Origin: Mariniblastus sp.
GTDB lineage: Bacteria > Planctomycetota > Planctomycetia > Pirellulales > Pirellulaceae
DNA: 64,000 nucleotides
Direction of reading: 5' to 3'
Assembly: GCA_028823415.1 (NCBI GenBank)
Contig: JAPKBL010000004.1
Span: 1-64,000, forward strand
Shown here: piece after piece, positions 10,151-20,446 of the stretch
Layout of the letters: the number at the start of each line of letters is the position of its first letter
Position numbering within the stretch: position 1 is the stretch's first letter
Position numbers and translations under genes: made by a program
Notes under the pieces: model-generated
Told to the model about the DNA's origin: nothing
What the model saw: the letters and a program-made list of their open reading frames with translations, nothing else
The model's database searches: none

Positions 10151-11650
10151 TTAGCGATTTGATTTTTTCTTGTTACCAAATAATGGATGGCGCGGGCCAC
10201 TTCCAAAGTACTTTGATTGATCGAAAATCTGATCGGCGTCTTGATCGGTTTCTCGAGGATCCTCTGTCGATATCAATTCAGATTTTAGTGATTCAATCAG
10301 GTCGGATTTTATATCACGGTATTCAAATTCACCAGCAATGTTGACCAATTGAGATGGATCTTTGGTCAGATCGTAGAGTTCCCACTCGGGACGTTTGCCA
10401 AACGCGAGGTTATATTTGAGTTGATGTTCTGCGTCCTGGTCTTGGTTTTCAACCATATAAGTTTTTGTTGGACCGTTATCGCAATCGCCGAGCCAACAAC
10501 CGGGTAGATTGGCTAGTTGGTAGTTGGGGGTTCCCGACGGCCAGCGATCCGGTCGATAGTTGTGGATTAGAAGGAACTGGTCGGTGCGAATGGCACGCAT
10601 TGGCGTGCCTCCCGAGTCGTCGCCTTCCTGACAGGGGACGTGTCTTTCTTTTCCGGTGAACACACGATTCCGAGAAGCTTCCACCCTCCCTGATTTTTTG
10701 GATGCAAAGATATTCATCCAGCTTTTTCCAGTCATGCTATCTGGAATGGGAATTCCGGCGGCCGCGAGAAATGTGGGCGCTAAATCGGTGGTGCTAACGA
10801 GATCAGTGACCTGGCGGCCCGGAAGGATTTTATTCGGCCAGCGAACGGCCATTGGTACTCTCGCGCCGCTGTCATAAAGATTACTCTTGCACCGGGGGAA
10901 CGGCATCCCGTGATCACCGGTCATCACGACCAGGGTCGAATCCAGTAAATCTAGAGATTCGAGTTTAGCCAGTGCCTTGCTTACATCGCTATCAAAGCGT
11001 TGAACTGCAAAATAGTAGTCAGCCACATCTGAGCGAATCGTTTCACTATCTGGATAATGGTCGAACAACTCGATCTTACTTAGATCCATTCCGCTTTCAC
11101 GCCCTGAGTTGAGCTTATAACCCCGATGGGGGTCGGAGGCTCCCAGCCAAAAACAAAACGGTTGATCCCGCGGCCAGGCCTCAAGGAATTTATTGAAATT
11201 AGGATATCGTTTACCAGCAGGATGACCGCCGGAAGTCTGAAGCCAATTGTCGACCTTTCCCGGCCCCCAACTCTTTCGCCAATGCCCGGTAAAGTAACCG
11301 GATTCAGCGAGCAGGTGCGGGTAGGTCTGGTGTCGGGTATCCAAAATGCTGTGTAAATTTCCGCCGTGGCCAAGTCGCCAGTGATATTGTCCGGTAAGAA
11401 TGGCATTGCGAGATGGCGTACAGGAGGGGGAAGAGATATAAGCGTTTTCAAATAAAATGCCTTCTTTAGCGATTCGATCGAATGCCGGAGTTTTCACTAC
11501 TGGGTCGCCATAAGCCCCGGCATGAGGCCAGCCCCAATCGTCTGCAATGCAAAATAGAATATTGGGTCGATCATCCGCGCGAATGGAATTCGACTGAGGA
11601 CAGATGATCAAGCCGAGAAAAAACAAAATCAAAACCGCTTTGTTATTCAT
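10151..11650 (-). CDS. Sulfatase, heparan N-sulfatase (sulfamidase)-like
   Basis: 499 residues from the ATG at 11650, chosen because AAGGA lies about nine bases upstream; an earlier ATG at 11674 lacks this. The signal peptide ends near RA/DD. Catalytic motif C77-T-P-S-R81 precedes NAILTGQYHWRLGHGG. The usual GKWH element is replaced by WRKSWGPG, the pattern of sulfamidase-like (N-sulfoglucosamine sulfohydrolase type) bacterial sulfatases. Metal residues appear in IADDWGW and VMTGDHGMPFPR. The expected role is removal of N- or O-sulfate from a glucosamine-type glycan; subclass is inferred. It is the first gene of the minus-strand run leading to the multihaem cytochrome. Confidence 0.93.
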   Translation of the reverse strand: MNNKAVLILFFLGLIICPQSNSIRADDRPNILFCIADDWGWPHAGAYGDPVVKTPAFDRIAKEGILFENAYISSPSCTPSRNAILTGQYHWRLGHGGNLHSILDTRHQTYPHLLAESGYFTGHWRKSWGPGKVDNWLQTSGGHPAGKRYPNFNKFLEAWPRDQPFCFWLGASDPHRGYKLNSGRESGMDLSKIELFDHYPDSETIRSDVADYYFAVQRFDSDVSKALAKLESLDLLDSTLVVMTGDHGMPFPRCKSNLYDSGARVPMAVRWPNKILPGRQVTDLVSTTDLAPTFLAAAGIPIPDSMTGKSWMNIFASKKSGRVEASRNRVFTGKERHVPCQEGDDSGGTPMRAIRTDQFLLIHNYRPDRWPSGTPNYQLANLPGCWLGDCDNGPTKTYMVENQDQDAEHQLKYNLAFGKRPEWELYDLTKDPSQLVNIAGEFEYRDIKSDLIESLKSELISTEDPRETDQDADQIFDQSKYFGSGPRHPLFGNKKKSNR

Positions 11651-11962
11651 TCCGATAATTCCTTTTTGGGCCATCTAGGGCGTGGCGATCCTATGTTTGA
11701 AGAAGCCATTATGACAAGCTCTCGAAGGACGATCAGCCAAAAGTTAGAATTAAAGATAATTTTTTATTGGGAAATCGAGATCGGGTGCAGCTTACATCGA
11801 CCGCTTGTTGCTTGGCAGAACCGGTAATCTAGTTCAGCGAGTTTTTCCAGGATACGCTGGTAGCCATCCGTTCAGGAGTGGTTAATTACTTGAAGAGGGA
11901 GTCACATCGTGTAGACTTTGAGGGAAGCGTATGAACCTTGGCCCAACCCCTGCAGACCTCTC
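11651..11962. other. Divergent intergenic region between two sulfatases
   Basis: 312 bases that must hold promoters for both flanking sulfatases. An A/T-rich patch (TTAAAGATAATTTTTTATTG, about 11750-11770) is the most promoter-like part. A TTG at 11918 could extend the plus-strand sulfatase by 15 residues but is not favoured. No convincing operator, RNA or small gene was seen. Confidence 0.6.
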
Positions 11963-13600
11963 ATGAAAAAATTAATTCCGTCGTTGGCGTTTTCTTTAGG
12001 AATTTTTACCGGCTTACTGATAGTCTCGCTGACAGTGACGATGGCGTCGGCGGACGGTTTGAGTTCAACGGAAGGGCAAATGTCCGAAAGGCGAACATCG
12101 GACTCCAAGCCGAATATTTTATTTATATTCACCGATGATCATGCGTATCAATCGATCAGTGCCTATGGTTCGAAGATAAATAAAACGCCAAACATTGATC
12201 GATTGGCCCGCGAGGGATTGAGATTTGATCGGTGTTACGTCACCAACAGCATTTGTGGTCCGATGCGGGCGGTTATCCAGACGGGAAAATACTCCCATAT
12301 CAACGGGTTTTGCGTGAACGGCAACAAATTCGATGGTACTCAGCAGACGTTCCCAAAATTACTGCAGAAGGCCGGGTATCAAACGGCGGTAGTTGGTAAG
12401 TGGCATCTGGGCACTCATATGGCGCCTCAGGGGTTTGACTATTCTGAAGTCCTGATTGGTCAGGGGCCTTACTACAACCCACCGATGTTAAAAAACGGTA
12501 AGAAAACTAGTCACGTCGGCTATACCACAGACATCATTACTGATCTTGCAATGGATTGGCTTACCAATCAGAGGGATCAAGAAAAGCCATTCATGCTGAT
12601 GTATCAGCATAAGGCACCGCATCGCAATTGGCAGCCCGGCCCAAAATATTTGAACATGTACGATGACGTCACGATTCCAGAACCGGAGACGTTGTTTGAT
12701 TCCTATGAAGGACGTGGCAAGCCAGCGCGCACGCAGGACATGTCGATTGAAAAAACGATGACGGCCAAAGATTTAAAATTGGTTGCCCCCGGAAATTTAA
12801 CGCCGGAGCAACTCGAAGTTTGGAATGCCGCCTACGCGCCCAAGAATAAATTATTCAAGGAAGCAAATTTAAAAGGCAAGGATTTGATTCGTTGGAAGTA
12901 TCAGCGATACCTCAAAGATTACCTTCGCTGTATCGCGTCGGTCGACGACAACATCGGCCGGATGTTAGCGTACCTCGATGAGTCGGGTTTGGCAGATAAC
13001 ACGATGGTCATTTATTGCTCCGATCAGGGTTTCTATCTTGGAGAACATGGTTGGTTTGATAAACGTTGGATGTATGAAGAATCATTACGGACGCCATTTA
13101 TTGTTCGTTGGCCGGGACAGGTAACGCCGGGGACGGTGAACAGCAGCGATATTGTTTCACCCATCGATTTTGCATCAACGTTTTGCGAAATAGCGGGTGT
13201 TAAAATACCGGATGATCTTCAGGGGCACAGTTTGGTGCCGATTTTGCGAGGCAAAACACCTGAAGACTGGCGAACCGTATTTTATTATCAGTATTACGAA
13301 TACCCCGGTGCCCATTCGGTTCGTCGGCATTACGGCGTGACCGATGGCCGACACAAATTGATTCGTTTTTACGAACCGGATGTCGATGAATGGGAATTGT
13401 TCGATCTCGCTTCCGATCCCAATGAAATGAAGAGCATTTATGGCGATCCAAAAGCAGCTGGCGATCAAGCGAGAATGATGGCGGAATTGGATCGTTTGCG
13501 GGCGGAGTTAAAAGTAACAGATGAAGACCCACCCCAGTCGATTCGCAAAAAGCGGCAACCACGCAATAATGCTAAGTCAAAAAAGAAGGACAATGGTTAG
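11963..13600 (+). CDS. Sulfatase, N-acetylglucosamine-6-sulfatase-like (CGPMR motif)
   Basis: 545 residues from the ATG at 11963, which gives a standard Lys-Lys-hydrophobic signal peptide. Motifs: metal pair in FIFTDDH, catalytic C98-G-P-M-R102, [17 protein letters not shown] and [29 protein letters not shown]. The HKAPHRNW and [13 protein letters not shown] strings are typical of the GlcNAc-6-sulfatase-like group. Met in the fourth motif position, where Ser is usual, fits C-x-P-x-R. The C-terminal tail is short and basic ([17 protein letters not shown]). It converges on sdaA, with 28 bases between the stops. Confidence 0.94.
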   Translation: MKKLIPSLAFSLGIFTGLLIVSLTVTMASADGLSSTEGQMSERRTSDSKPNILFIFTDDHAYQSISAYGSKINKTPNIDRLAREGLRFDRCYVTNSICGPMRAVIQTGKYSHINGFCVNGNKFDGTQQTFPKLLQKAGYQTAVVGKWHLGTHMAPQGFDYSEVLIGQGPYYNPPMLKNGKKTSHVGYTTDIITDLAMDWLTNQRDQEKPFMLMYQHKAPHRNWQPGPKYLNMYDDVTIPEPETLFDSYEGRGKPARTQDMSIEKTMTAKDLKLVAPGNLTPEQLEVWNAAYAPKNKLFKEANLKGKDLIRWKYQRYLKDYLRCIASVDDNIGRMLAYLDESGLADNTMVIYCSDQGFYLGEHGWFDKRWMYEESLRTPFIVRWPGQVTPGTVNSSDIVSPIDFASTFCEIAGVKIPDDLQGHSLVPILRGKTPEDWRTVFYYQYYEYPGAHSVRRHYGVTDGRHKLIRFYEPDVDEWELFDLASDPNEMKSIYGDPKAAGDQARMMAELDRLRAELKVTDEDPPQSIRKKRQPRNNAKSKKKDNG

Positions 13601-13628
13601 TCGGTACGTGATTCGTCAATAGTTTTTT

Positions 13629-15002
13629 CTAGCATTCGATGACGTTGACCGCCAACCCGCCGCGCGCTGTTTCTTTGTATTTCGATTGCATGTCTTTGCC
13701 GGTTTCTCTCATGGTCTTAATGACTTTATCGAGTGAAACGAAGTGATTGCCGTCGCCACGAAGTGCTAACCTCGCGGCGTTGATGGCTTTGACGGCTGCC
13801 ATTGCATTTCGTTCGATGCAGGGAACTTGAACCAGTCCCCCGATGGGATCGCAAGTTAAACCTAGGTTATGCTCCATTCCAATTTCAGCCGCATTCTCAA
13901 CTTGCGCTGGCGTTCCCCCGAGCACTTCGGCCAGGCCTCCCGCTGCCATTGAGCAAGCCGATCCGACTTCGCCCTGGCATCCGACCTCCGCGCCCGAGAT
14001 CGAGGCATTGATTTTGAAGAGTGTTCCAATGGCAGCGGCGGTTAACATAAACCGAACGACGCCATCTTCGCTGGAGCCTTTACAAAAACGTCGGTAATAA
14101 TGAAGGACAGCGGGAATAATGCCCGCAGCTCCATTGGTCGGAGCGGTCACCACTCGTCCACCCGCTGCATTTTCTTCATTGACAGCCAAGGCCCACAAAT
14201 TTACCCAGTCCAGTCGACTGTTGAAAATGTCGTCGCTGGATGAATCCGTTTGCAATTTTCGAAACATGTGCGCTGCGCGACGTTTGACCTTCAGGCCACC
14301 TGGGAGAATCCCCTCCTCTTGGCATCCGCGGGCAACACAGTCTTCCATTACAGCCCAGATCTGTAGCAGTCGTGACCGCGTCTCGTCTTCGGTTCGCCAA
14401 GCGCATTCATTCTTCAGCATCAATGTGCTAATCGAGAATCCATGGTTTTCGCATAGCTTAAGTAGTTCGTTTCCAGATTGAAATGGATAGGCAAGAGTAG
14501 TTGAATCCGGAACGATTCGATCGGTAGACGTTGCGGTTTCATCAACGACAAATCCTCCCCCGACGGAATAATAAATACGAGTGAGTATTTCATTTCCGGC
14601 TTCGTCTCGTGCTACGAACCGCAAGGCATTGGAGTGAAAATCGAGGACAACGCCTGAAAAGACAAGATGTTCTTTGAGGCGAAAGGGGATTTCCCGTTTC
14701 CCCAGAATCGAAATCGTCTCGCTGACCTCTACGTTGTGAAGTAGCGATCGCATGGATTCGGGATGAACAGATTCAGGTGCGTGCCCGCCAAGGCCAGCGA
14801 CCACTGCCTTATCGCTTCCGTGTCCTTTTCCTGTTGCCCCGAGTGATCCACAAAGTTCAATAGTGAGAGAGTCTATTTTCGAAAGTAAATTTTCCGAGTC
14901 GAGGCGATTGGCGAACATCAACGCGGCTCGCATAGGTCCAACGGTATGCGAACTCGATGGACCGATCCCGATTGAAAAAAGTTCAAATGTACTAATTGCC
15001 AT
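13629..15002 (-). CDS. sdaA: L-serine ammonia-lyase, single-chain iron-sulfur type
   Basis: 457 residues, the normal length for one-chain bacterial L-serine dehydratase, which turns L-serine into pyruvate and ammonia in the cytoplasm using a 4Fe-4S cluster. The beta domain opens with [24 protein letters not shown]. The alpha domain carries [40 protein letters not shown] and [21 protein letters not shown]; the Cys residues in these last two strings are the expected cluster ligands. No signal peptide. It is a metabolic gene set among secreted catabolic genes. The nitroreductase gene lies 130 bases upstream on the same strand. Confidence 0.97.
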   Translation of the reverse strand: MAISTFELFSIGIGPSSSHTVGPMRAALMFANRLDSENLLSKIDSLTIELCGSLGATGKGHGSDKAVVAGLGGHAPESVHPESMRSLLHNVEVSETISILGKREIPFRLKEHLVFSGVVLDFHSNALRFVARDEAGNEILTRIYYSVGGGFVVDETATSTDRIVPDSTTLAYPFQSGNELLKLCENHGFSISTLMLKNECAWRTEDETRSRLLQIWAVMEDCVARGCQEEGILPGGLKVKRRAAHMFRKLQTDSSSDDIFNSRLDWVNLWALAVNEENAAGGRVVTAPTNGAAGIIPAVLHYYRRFCKGSSEDGVVRFMLTAAAIGTLFKINASISGAEVGCQGEVGSACSMAAGGLAEVLGGTPAQVENAAEIGMEHNLGLTCDPIGGLVQVPCIERNAMAAVKAINAARLALRGDGNHFVSLDKVIKTMRETGKDMQSKYKETARGGLAVNVIEC

Positions 15003-15132
15003 TTCGATTTCCCGCCCTGTCGTTGTCTTTTAGAATTTGAATTCAAATGAACGCTGCAAAAGTGCGGGAATTTGAAATTGGAAAAGCCATTGCGAATTTT
15101 TTCATAATATCGCCGAAATCGCACCTCTCCTA

Positions 15133-15765
15133 CTACTGAATACGAACAACCATATCGGAGATTGGGCGTCGTACTTTCTGGTTGTGCTGAGTTGCGTCAT
15201 CCTCAGCCCGATAGCCGATTGGAATAACAACGACCGCATGCAGGTTGTGTTGTTCCAGTTTTAGAATCTCGTTGTATTCTTGTGGGACGAAGCCTTCCAT
15301 CGGACAGGCGTCCACTTGCAGTGTAGCACAAGCGGCCATGACGGTCCCGAGCGCAATATACGCCTGCTTGGCCGCCCAGTGCTCCATTGCCTCGGGAGAC
15401 ATCCGCTTGATGGAACCCGTCATCACCTGGCAGTATTCCTCCATCGTCCCCGCTGCGAGGCCTCTCTGTGATTCTACCATTGCGACGTATTCACGGACGT
15501 AGTCGGCATCGACGTTAGTTCGGGCCGCGATAATCAGCACGTGAGAAGCATCGGCGACCTGGCGTTGACCATAGGATGATGTGATGAGCTGGTCTTGAAT
15601 ATCCTGATTTTTCAGGACGACCATTTTGAAAGGTTGCAATCCGTAGGATGTAGGTGTCAAGTTAGTTATGTCAAGCAATTCATCTACAATGGTTTCGTCA
15701 ACTTGTTTATTAGGGTCGAACTTTTTTGTAGCATATCGCCAGCGCATGGCGTCTGAGAATTTCAT
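15133..15765 (-). CDS. NAD(P)H-dependent nitroreductase family protein
   Basis: 210-residue FMN-dependent oxidoreductase of the NfsB-like family. Visible: N-terminal RWRYATKKFDPNK, the TPTSYGLQPFK FMN-binding segment (about 38-48), VLIIAARTN, and AKQAYIALGTVMAACATLQVDACPMEG. It would reduce nitroaromatics, quinones or similar electrophiles using NAD(P)H. The physiological substrate is not evident. Length and motifs are intact. It lies upstream of sdaA on the same strand and may share its transcript. Confidence 0.93.
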   Translation of the reverse strand: MKFSDAMRWRYATKKFDPNKQVDETIVDELLDITNLTPTSYGLQPFKMVVLKNQDIQDQLITSSYGQRQVADASHVLIIAARTNVDADYVREYVAMVESQRGLAAGTMEEYCQVMTGSIKRMSPEAMEHWAAKQAYIALGTVMAACATLQVDACPMEGFVPQEYNEILKLEQHNLHAVVVIPIGYRAEDDATQHNQKVRRPISDMVVRIQ

Positions 15766-16060
15766 GATGAAGCAGTCTCAATAAAGAGAGAATTTTACGG
15801 AAGTTGATTGGATGCGGAGAAGTTCCGTGCATCACTTGTTTATAATTTCGCAGGTCAATTGCGACAACCTAAGTTTTGCATCCTAATCAGTGGTTTCGAT
15901 TGAGGTAGGGTGTTGAGCGGGATAAATTATTTTTTGAGGTGTCGCAATGCGTTTGCTCAAGCATTTTAAAATGAATGTGTCCCTCAGTTTAGGCTAACCG
16001 TCACGTGTTTGGTTTTTCCTCACGGACGAATTTTCTTTCACTAACCGAGATGATTTCTAC
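15766..16060. other. Divergent intergenic region with 12-bp palindrome
   Basis: 295 bases between the nitroreductase and the VHL-tailed sulfatase. The only notable element is a perfect palindrome CATTTTAAAATG at 15962-15973, about 90 bases before the sulfatase ATG, which could be an operator. No promoter boxes close to consensus and no small gene were found. Confidence 0.5.
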
Positions 16061-17845
16061 ATGTTGGAACGAATCGCGGCCCCTTGGTGGGCAAAGTTGA
16101 TTGTGATTTTGGTTGGTTTGAATTCGTCGAACGAACTGATGGCGCTAGAGACCCTGAGTCGTGAGGACGGAGAGTCCCAGCCGAATGTGCTGTTTATTTC
16201 ACTCGATGATCTCAACGATTGGATTGGCTGTCTTGGAGGTCACCCTCAGGCACACACGCCGAACTTGGATCGCCTTGCGTCGACGGGCGTCTTGTTTACG
16301 AATGCTCATTGTCCGGCTCCTGCCTGTAACCCGTCCCGAACAGCGATCATGACTGGGATTCCGCCGTACCAATCGGGCTTGTATGACAATCGTCAAAAAA
16401 TGCGAGCGGTCTTGCCGGATGCGGAGTTGTTGCCCAAATATCTTTCCCAGCGCGGATACTGGTCTGCCGGCTCGGGGAAACTGCTGCACTACTTTATTGA
16501 TGCCAAATCATGGGACGAATATTTTCCCAAAAAGGAAACCGAAAATCCATTTCCTCGAACCTTAATGCCGGCGCGGCGTCCGGTAAATCTTCCCCGTGGG
16601 GGCGATTGGCAATACAGTGAAACCGACTGGGCACCATTGGACGCGTCCAATGAAGAGTACGGGGGGGATTGGTTGGTTTCTGACTGGATCGGTAAACAAC
16701 TGAGAAAAAAACATGATCGTCCATTTTTTCTAGCGTGTGGCATTTATCGCCCTCATGAGCCCTGGTTCGTACCCAAAAAATATTTTGATCAATTCCCAAT
16801 TGAAACGATTCAATTACCGCCTGGCTACCGGGCCGATGATCTCGACGATTTACCTCCCGAAGGGAAACGCCGCGGACCGAATCGTTATTTCGAGCACATT
16901 CGAAAACACGGCCAATGGAAGCAGGGTGTTCAGGGTTACCTTGCCTCTATCGCATTCGCAGATGCGATGGTCGGCCGCGTGCTCGATGCGTTGCAAGCCG
17001 GACCCAACGGCGATAATACGATCGTTATTTTATGGAGTGATCATGGCTGGCATCTTGGCGAGAAACAACATTGGCAAAAATATACGGCCTGGCGGGCGTG
17101 TACCCGCGTGCCCTTGATCATCCGTGTCCCCCCTCAAACACCGGGGCTGAAGGAGGGAACGCAAGCTGGAGTAATATGTGATCAACCGGTCAATTTGAGC
17201 AGTCTTTTTTCCACGGTAACCGAGCTGGTGGGCCATCCGCGCGAATCGAATCGCGAAGTACCGAGTCTCGTGCCATTACTGAAAGATCCGTCGGCCGCTT
17301 GGGATCACGTGGCCGTTACTTGTCTGAGTGAACCGGGGAGTTTTGGAATGAGCACGTCAGACTGGCGTTACATTCGTTACGCCAATGGAGGCGAAGAGCT
17401 CTACCGCACAGCAGACGATCCGTACGAGTGGAACAATCTGGCAGCTCTCCCGAAGTATCAGGGGATCATCAAAAATTTAAGCGCGAAAGCACCCGTTCGG
17501 TTTGCCCCGAAAAAAGAATTCAAGGGCGCTTCGTTGAGTCAAGTAATTCTGCCGATGAAATTTTCTTCTCCGCCCCCCGCCTCGTCACCGGCTGGGAAGC
17601 GATTTCAAGTTGAGTTTGATAATCAAACGGATGCCCCCGTGTTTCTGTACTGGAGAGATCAAAAAAAAGGGATCAAACTTTATGGTACGATTGAATCGGG
17701 TGCCCAACAGCGGCAATTTACCCGCAAGGGTGCCGTTTGGATGATTACGAAAACAGAAGTTACTGCCTCGGATGGGCAGTGGAATGAATTGGGCCACTTT
17801 GTCATTGGCAATGACTCGGGTCGTGCGGTTATTCGGAAAAAATAA
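16061..17845 (+). CDS. Iduronate-2-sulfatase-like sulfatase with VHL-beta-like C-terminal domain
   Basis: 594 residues. Signal anchor at about 8-28. The catalytic domain matches the iduronate-2-sulfatase-like group: LFISLDDLNDWIGCLGGHPQ, C89-N-P-S-R93, and LWSDHGWHLGEKQHWQKYT with the late Arg-Tyr (WRYIRYANGGEELY). This group normally ends near residue 470. About 120 more residues follow, including FDNQTDAPVFLYWRD, GTIESGAQQRQFTRKGAVW and a closing ELGHFVIGNDSGRAVI, a pattern like the beta domain of von Hippel-Lindau protein (Phe/Val-x-N-x-T, PV-x-LYW, ..G..W). Such domains bind short peptides in eukaryotes; a binding or anchoring role here is inference. The next sulfatase begins 28 bases after the stop, so the two are probably cotranscribed. 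Confidence 0.93.
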   Translation: MLERIAAPWWAKLIVILVGLNSSNELMALETLSREDGESQPNVLFISLDDLNDWIGCLGGHPQAHTPNLDRLASTGVLFTNAHCPAPACNPSRTAIMTGIPPYQSGLYDNRQKMRAVLPDAELLPKYLSQRGYWSAGSGKLLHYFIDAKSWDEYFPKKETENPFPRTLMPARRPVNLPRGGDWQYSETDWAPLDASNEEYGGDWLVSDWIGKQLRKKHDRPFFLACGIYRPHEPWFVPKKYFDQFPIETIQLPPGYRADDLDDLPPEGKRRGPNRYFEHIRKHGQWKQGVQGYLASIAFADAMVGRVLDALQAGPNGDNTIVILWSDHGWHLGEKQHWQKYTAWRACTRVPLIIRVPPQTPGLKEGTQAGVICDQPVNLSSLFSTVTELVGHPRESNREVPSLVPLLKDPSAAWDHVAVTCLSEPGSFGMSTSDWRYIRYANGGEELYRTADDPYEWNNLAALPKYQGIIKNLSAKAPVRFAPKKEFKGASLSQVILPMKFSSPPPASSPAGKRFQVEFDNQTDAPVFLYWRDQKKGIKLYGTIESGAQQRQFTRKGAVWMITKTEVTASDGQWNELGHFVIGNDSGRAVIRKK

Positions 17846-17873
17846 GTAGCGTTTTATTTATCAGAGGGCGGCG

Positions 17874-19298
17874 ATGTTAAAGAAAATCAGACTAAATAAA
17901 TTAAGTATTCTTGTTGCGCTGGCGGTGCTCGTCAGTACTCTCGCTGCGAATGCAGACCAGAGGCAACCGAACATCATTCTTGTGATGGCTGACGATGTCA
18001 GTTGGGAAGCGTTTGGGTCGTATGGAGGCGAAGATTACAAAACTCCAAATTTAGATCAACTTGCTTCTCAGGGAATACGATTTTCGCACTGCTACTCGAC
18101 GCCGATTTGCACGACTTCCCGAGTGAAAATCATGACGGGAAAATACAACTTTCGAAACTACACTCATTTTGGATATTTGAATCCGGCCGAAAAAACATTC
18201 GGGAACTTACTTCAAGCAGCGGGATATAAGACGGCGATTGCTGGAAAATGGCAACTGAACGGACTCTATAATTCTCTTCCTGGTCATTTAGATGCGTCAC
18301 GGCCGATCGCGTCTGGGTTTGATGAATACATGCTCTGGCAACTTACGACCCAAAAAGGCGGAGGAGCCGCTTCCAAGGGTGGCGAGCGATTTTGGAGTCC
18401 TCCGCTCGAACACAATGGCAAGTTTTTAACGAAAGAGATGAATCACGGTAAATATGGTCCGGATTTATTTTGCGATTTCGTTTGTGATTTTATGGAGCGA
18501 AATCAGTCTCAGCCCTTTTTCGTTTACTACCCGATGGTGTTGGTGCACGATCCATTTGTGCCTACACCAGATACCCTTGGCGATCAGCCGCTCGCCACCG
18601 CTAATAACTCACCGAAAGACAAAACGAAACGCAAAGAAAATTTTGTGGCGATGGTGAATTACATGGATAAAATCGTCGGTCGAATTGTCGACAAGGTCGA
18701 TGAAATCGGACAATCGGAAAACACCATCATCTTATTTACGGCCGACAACGGGACGAACACCAGGATTTCTTCGCGCTGGAATGGGCAGGACATTAAAGGT
18801 GGTAAAGGTGGCATGAAAGATAACGGAACCCATGTACCGCTGATTGCCTACTGGAAAGGGCAGACGCCGTCGGGCTTGGTTTCTAACGATCTGATTGACT
18901 TTACGGACTTCTACGCGACCTTTGCACAATCAGCGGGAATCACATTGGGCCAAGACGACCCGCGAGATGGGACGAGTTTTTTACCGCAATTGATGGGAAA
19001 ACCGGGGAAGCCACGGGACTGGGTGTTTTGTCATTATGAGCCGTACTGGAACAAAACGTCGGGGCAGTTTGTGCGGAATCAGAATTTCAAACTCTATCGA
19101 AACGGAGACTTTTTTCAGGTCCCCGGCGATTTGTCAGAGACAAATAATCTGAGTGGGTCAACTGACCAGGAGATTCAAAAAATCCTGGCCCAGCTTGGTG
19201 GGGTCATGACGCAATCTCCACCGGCTCCCGAAGGAAAAAAAGCAGATAAAAACACCAAAGAGCGCCCGGTTTATCCTGCTTGGAAGATGAAGAATTGA
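17874..19298 (+). CDS. Sulfatase with unusual CTTSR motif
   Basis: 474 residues, signal peptide to about NA/DQ, preceded by a good ribosome site (GAGGG about six bases before the ATG). Sulfatase features are IILVMADDVSWEAFG, a catalytic segment C79-T-T-S-R83 followed by VKIMTGKYNFRNY, and FTADNGTN. Two deviations are visible. Thr replaces the Pro/Ala expected at the third motif position, and the usual GKWH reads GKWQLNG, so its His is Gln. The protein may still be matured, or may have drifted in activity. It lies 28 bases behind the VHL-tailed sulfatase and is probably in the same operon. Confidence 0.92.
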   Translation: MLKKIRLNKLSILVALAVLVSTLAANADQRQPNIILVMADDVSWEAFGSYGGEDYKTPNLDQLASQGIRFSHCYSTPICTTSRVKIMTGKYNFRNYTHFGYLNPAEKTFGNLLQAAGYKTAIAGKWQLNGLYNSLPGHLDASRPIASGFDEYMLWQLTTQKGGGAASKGGERFWSPPLEHNGKFLTKEMNHGKYGPDLFCDFVCDFMERNQSQPFFVYYPMVLVHDPFVPTPDTLGDQPLATANNSPKDKTKRKENFVAMVNYMDKIVGRIVDKVDEIGQSENTIILFTADNGTNTRISSRWNGQDIKGGKGGMKDNGTHVPLIAYWKGQTPSGLVSNDLIDFTDFYATFAQSAGITLGQDDPRDGTSFLPQLMGKPGKPRDWVFCHYEPYWNKTSGQFVRNQNFKLYRNGDFFQVPGDLSETNNLSGSTDQEIQKILAQLGGVMTQSPPAPEGKKADKNTKERPVYPAWKMKN

Positions 19299-19360
19299 GT
19301 TCGTTATCTTCGATGACTCAACAGAATTTGTTTTGCATTAGTCTTGCGAACGCAGGGACG

Positions 19361-20446
19361 CTATGGAATGTGCTGCTGGAGGCAGGAAGGGTCGGTTGCC
19401 ACCGGCGTACCGGTGGCATCTATCGGATGGGTAAATAAATAACGCCAGACGTTTTCGTGTTGGTAGGCGTCGTCGATTTTAAATGCGCGCTTGCCTGGTA
19501 GAACCGAACCATGCGCCCGCTTAACATCACCTTTGACATCAAAATCAGTCACGAGTCGCCGCGTATTGTTAAATTCCGGTGTTGCGGAAATCTGGTGTTG
19601 GCGATTCCATTGATCGACGTTGACGATTTCTCCGAATGAATGCAGCCCCAGCATTTCCCAGGATCGACAGTAGTGATCTCCCGACCATCCGCTATCGAGC
19701 GTATGGGAAAATCCAAAATACCGGTTGTCTGGGGTGGCTGATCGCAGAGACTGCCAAGTTTGGAATTGATCCCGCGGGCCGCAAAACATCACAACGCGGC
19801 CTACTTTTTGATGCTTGGCGAACCGGGCTGCCGTTGTTGACCCATGCGAACTACCGGCGATGATTACGTCTTCCCATCGGATAGCACTCTGATCGGGCGT
19901 CAGAAAATAATCCCACCCACCTTGAGGGTGATTGCGATGAAGCCATTTCACAAATTGGAGGGTCCTTTCCATCATCCCATCAGGCCGAGGAATAGTGACA
20001 TTCTTACTAAAGTCCTCCCCTGTCGCAGCTTCTAGGCGAATGTCCCCTCGACACGTTTCTCCAACAGGTTTTTCTTGACAGCAGGTAGAAAACCATTTGT
20101 TGGCATAGTGAACGCGAATGGCATGAATACCGTAAGAATTTACGCGGTCAAACAGTTCTGAATTATGAGCCATTAACCAGATCATTAATTTGCCGCGGGG
20201 CGCGACACGGGTGTCGACGGAGGCATGTTGGATATCGGTCGGCTTTCCGTTGGATTCTAATAAAAAGCCAATTTCAGGATGCGCTCGAACGCGTTTGTCT
20301 ACATCGCTCGCACGGACAGTTAATCGGTGCACCTGAGGTTGGGCATCCGAATAATGAAGTTGCTTAGGCTGATTCGATTGGCTGTAGGCGACTGGCTGTA
20401 ATTGGATAAACAGCAAAAACAGGAGCACCGTGATTCGAATCTTCAT
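19361..20446 (-). CDS. Exported alpha/beta-hydrolase-like protein (BPSS1187-type)
   Basis: 361 residues from the ATG at 20446, which gives the signal peptide MKIRITVLLFLLFIQLQP; a longer form starting at 20602 has no leader. A nucleophile elbow G-S-S-H-G (IIAGSSHGSTTAARFAKH) points to a serine hydrolase fold. The closing HENVWRYLFTHP could supply the catalytic His. The family resembles BPSS1187-like hydrolases, for which no substrate is known to me. A CC pair (FSTCCQEKP) may form a disulfide. It converges on the sulfatase that ends at 19298 and diverges from the NtrC-type regulator. Confidence 0.72.
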   Translation of the reverse strand: MKIRITVLLFLLFIQLQPVAYSQSNQPKQLHYSDAQPQVHRLTVRASDVDKRVRAHPEIGFLLESNGKPTDIQHASVDTRVAPRGKLMIWLMAHNSELFDRVNSYGIHAIRVHYANKWFSTCCQEKPVGETCRGDIRLEAATGEDFSKNVTIPRPDGMMERTLQFVKWLHRNHPQGGWDYFLTPDQSAIRWEDVIIAGSSHGSTTAARFAKHQKVGRVVMFCGPRDQFQTWQSLRSATPDNRYFGFSHTLDSGWSGDHYCRSWEMLGLHSFGEIVNVDQWNRQHQISATPEFNNTRRLVTDFDVKGDVKRAHGSVLPGKRAFKIDDAYQHENVWRYLFTHPIDATGTPVATDPSCLQQHIP

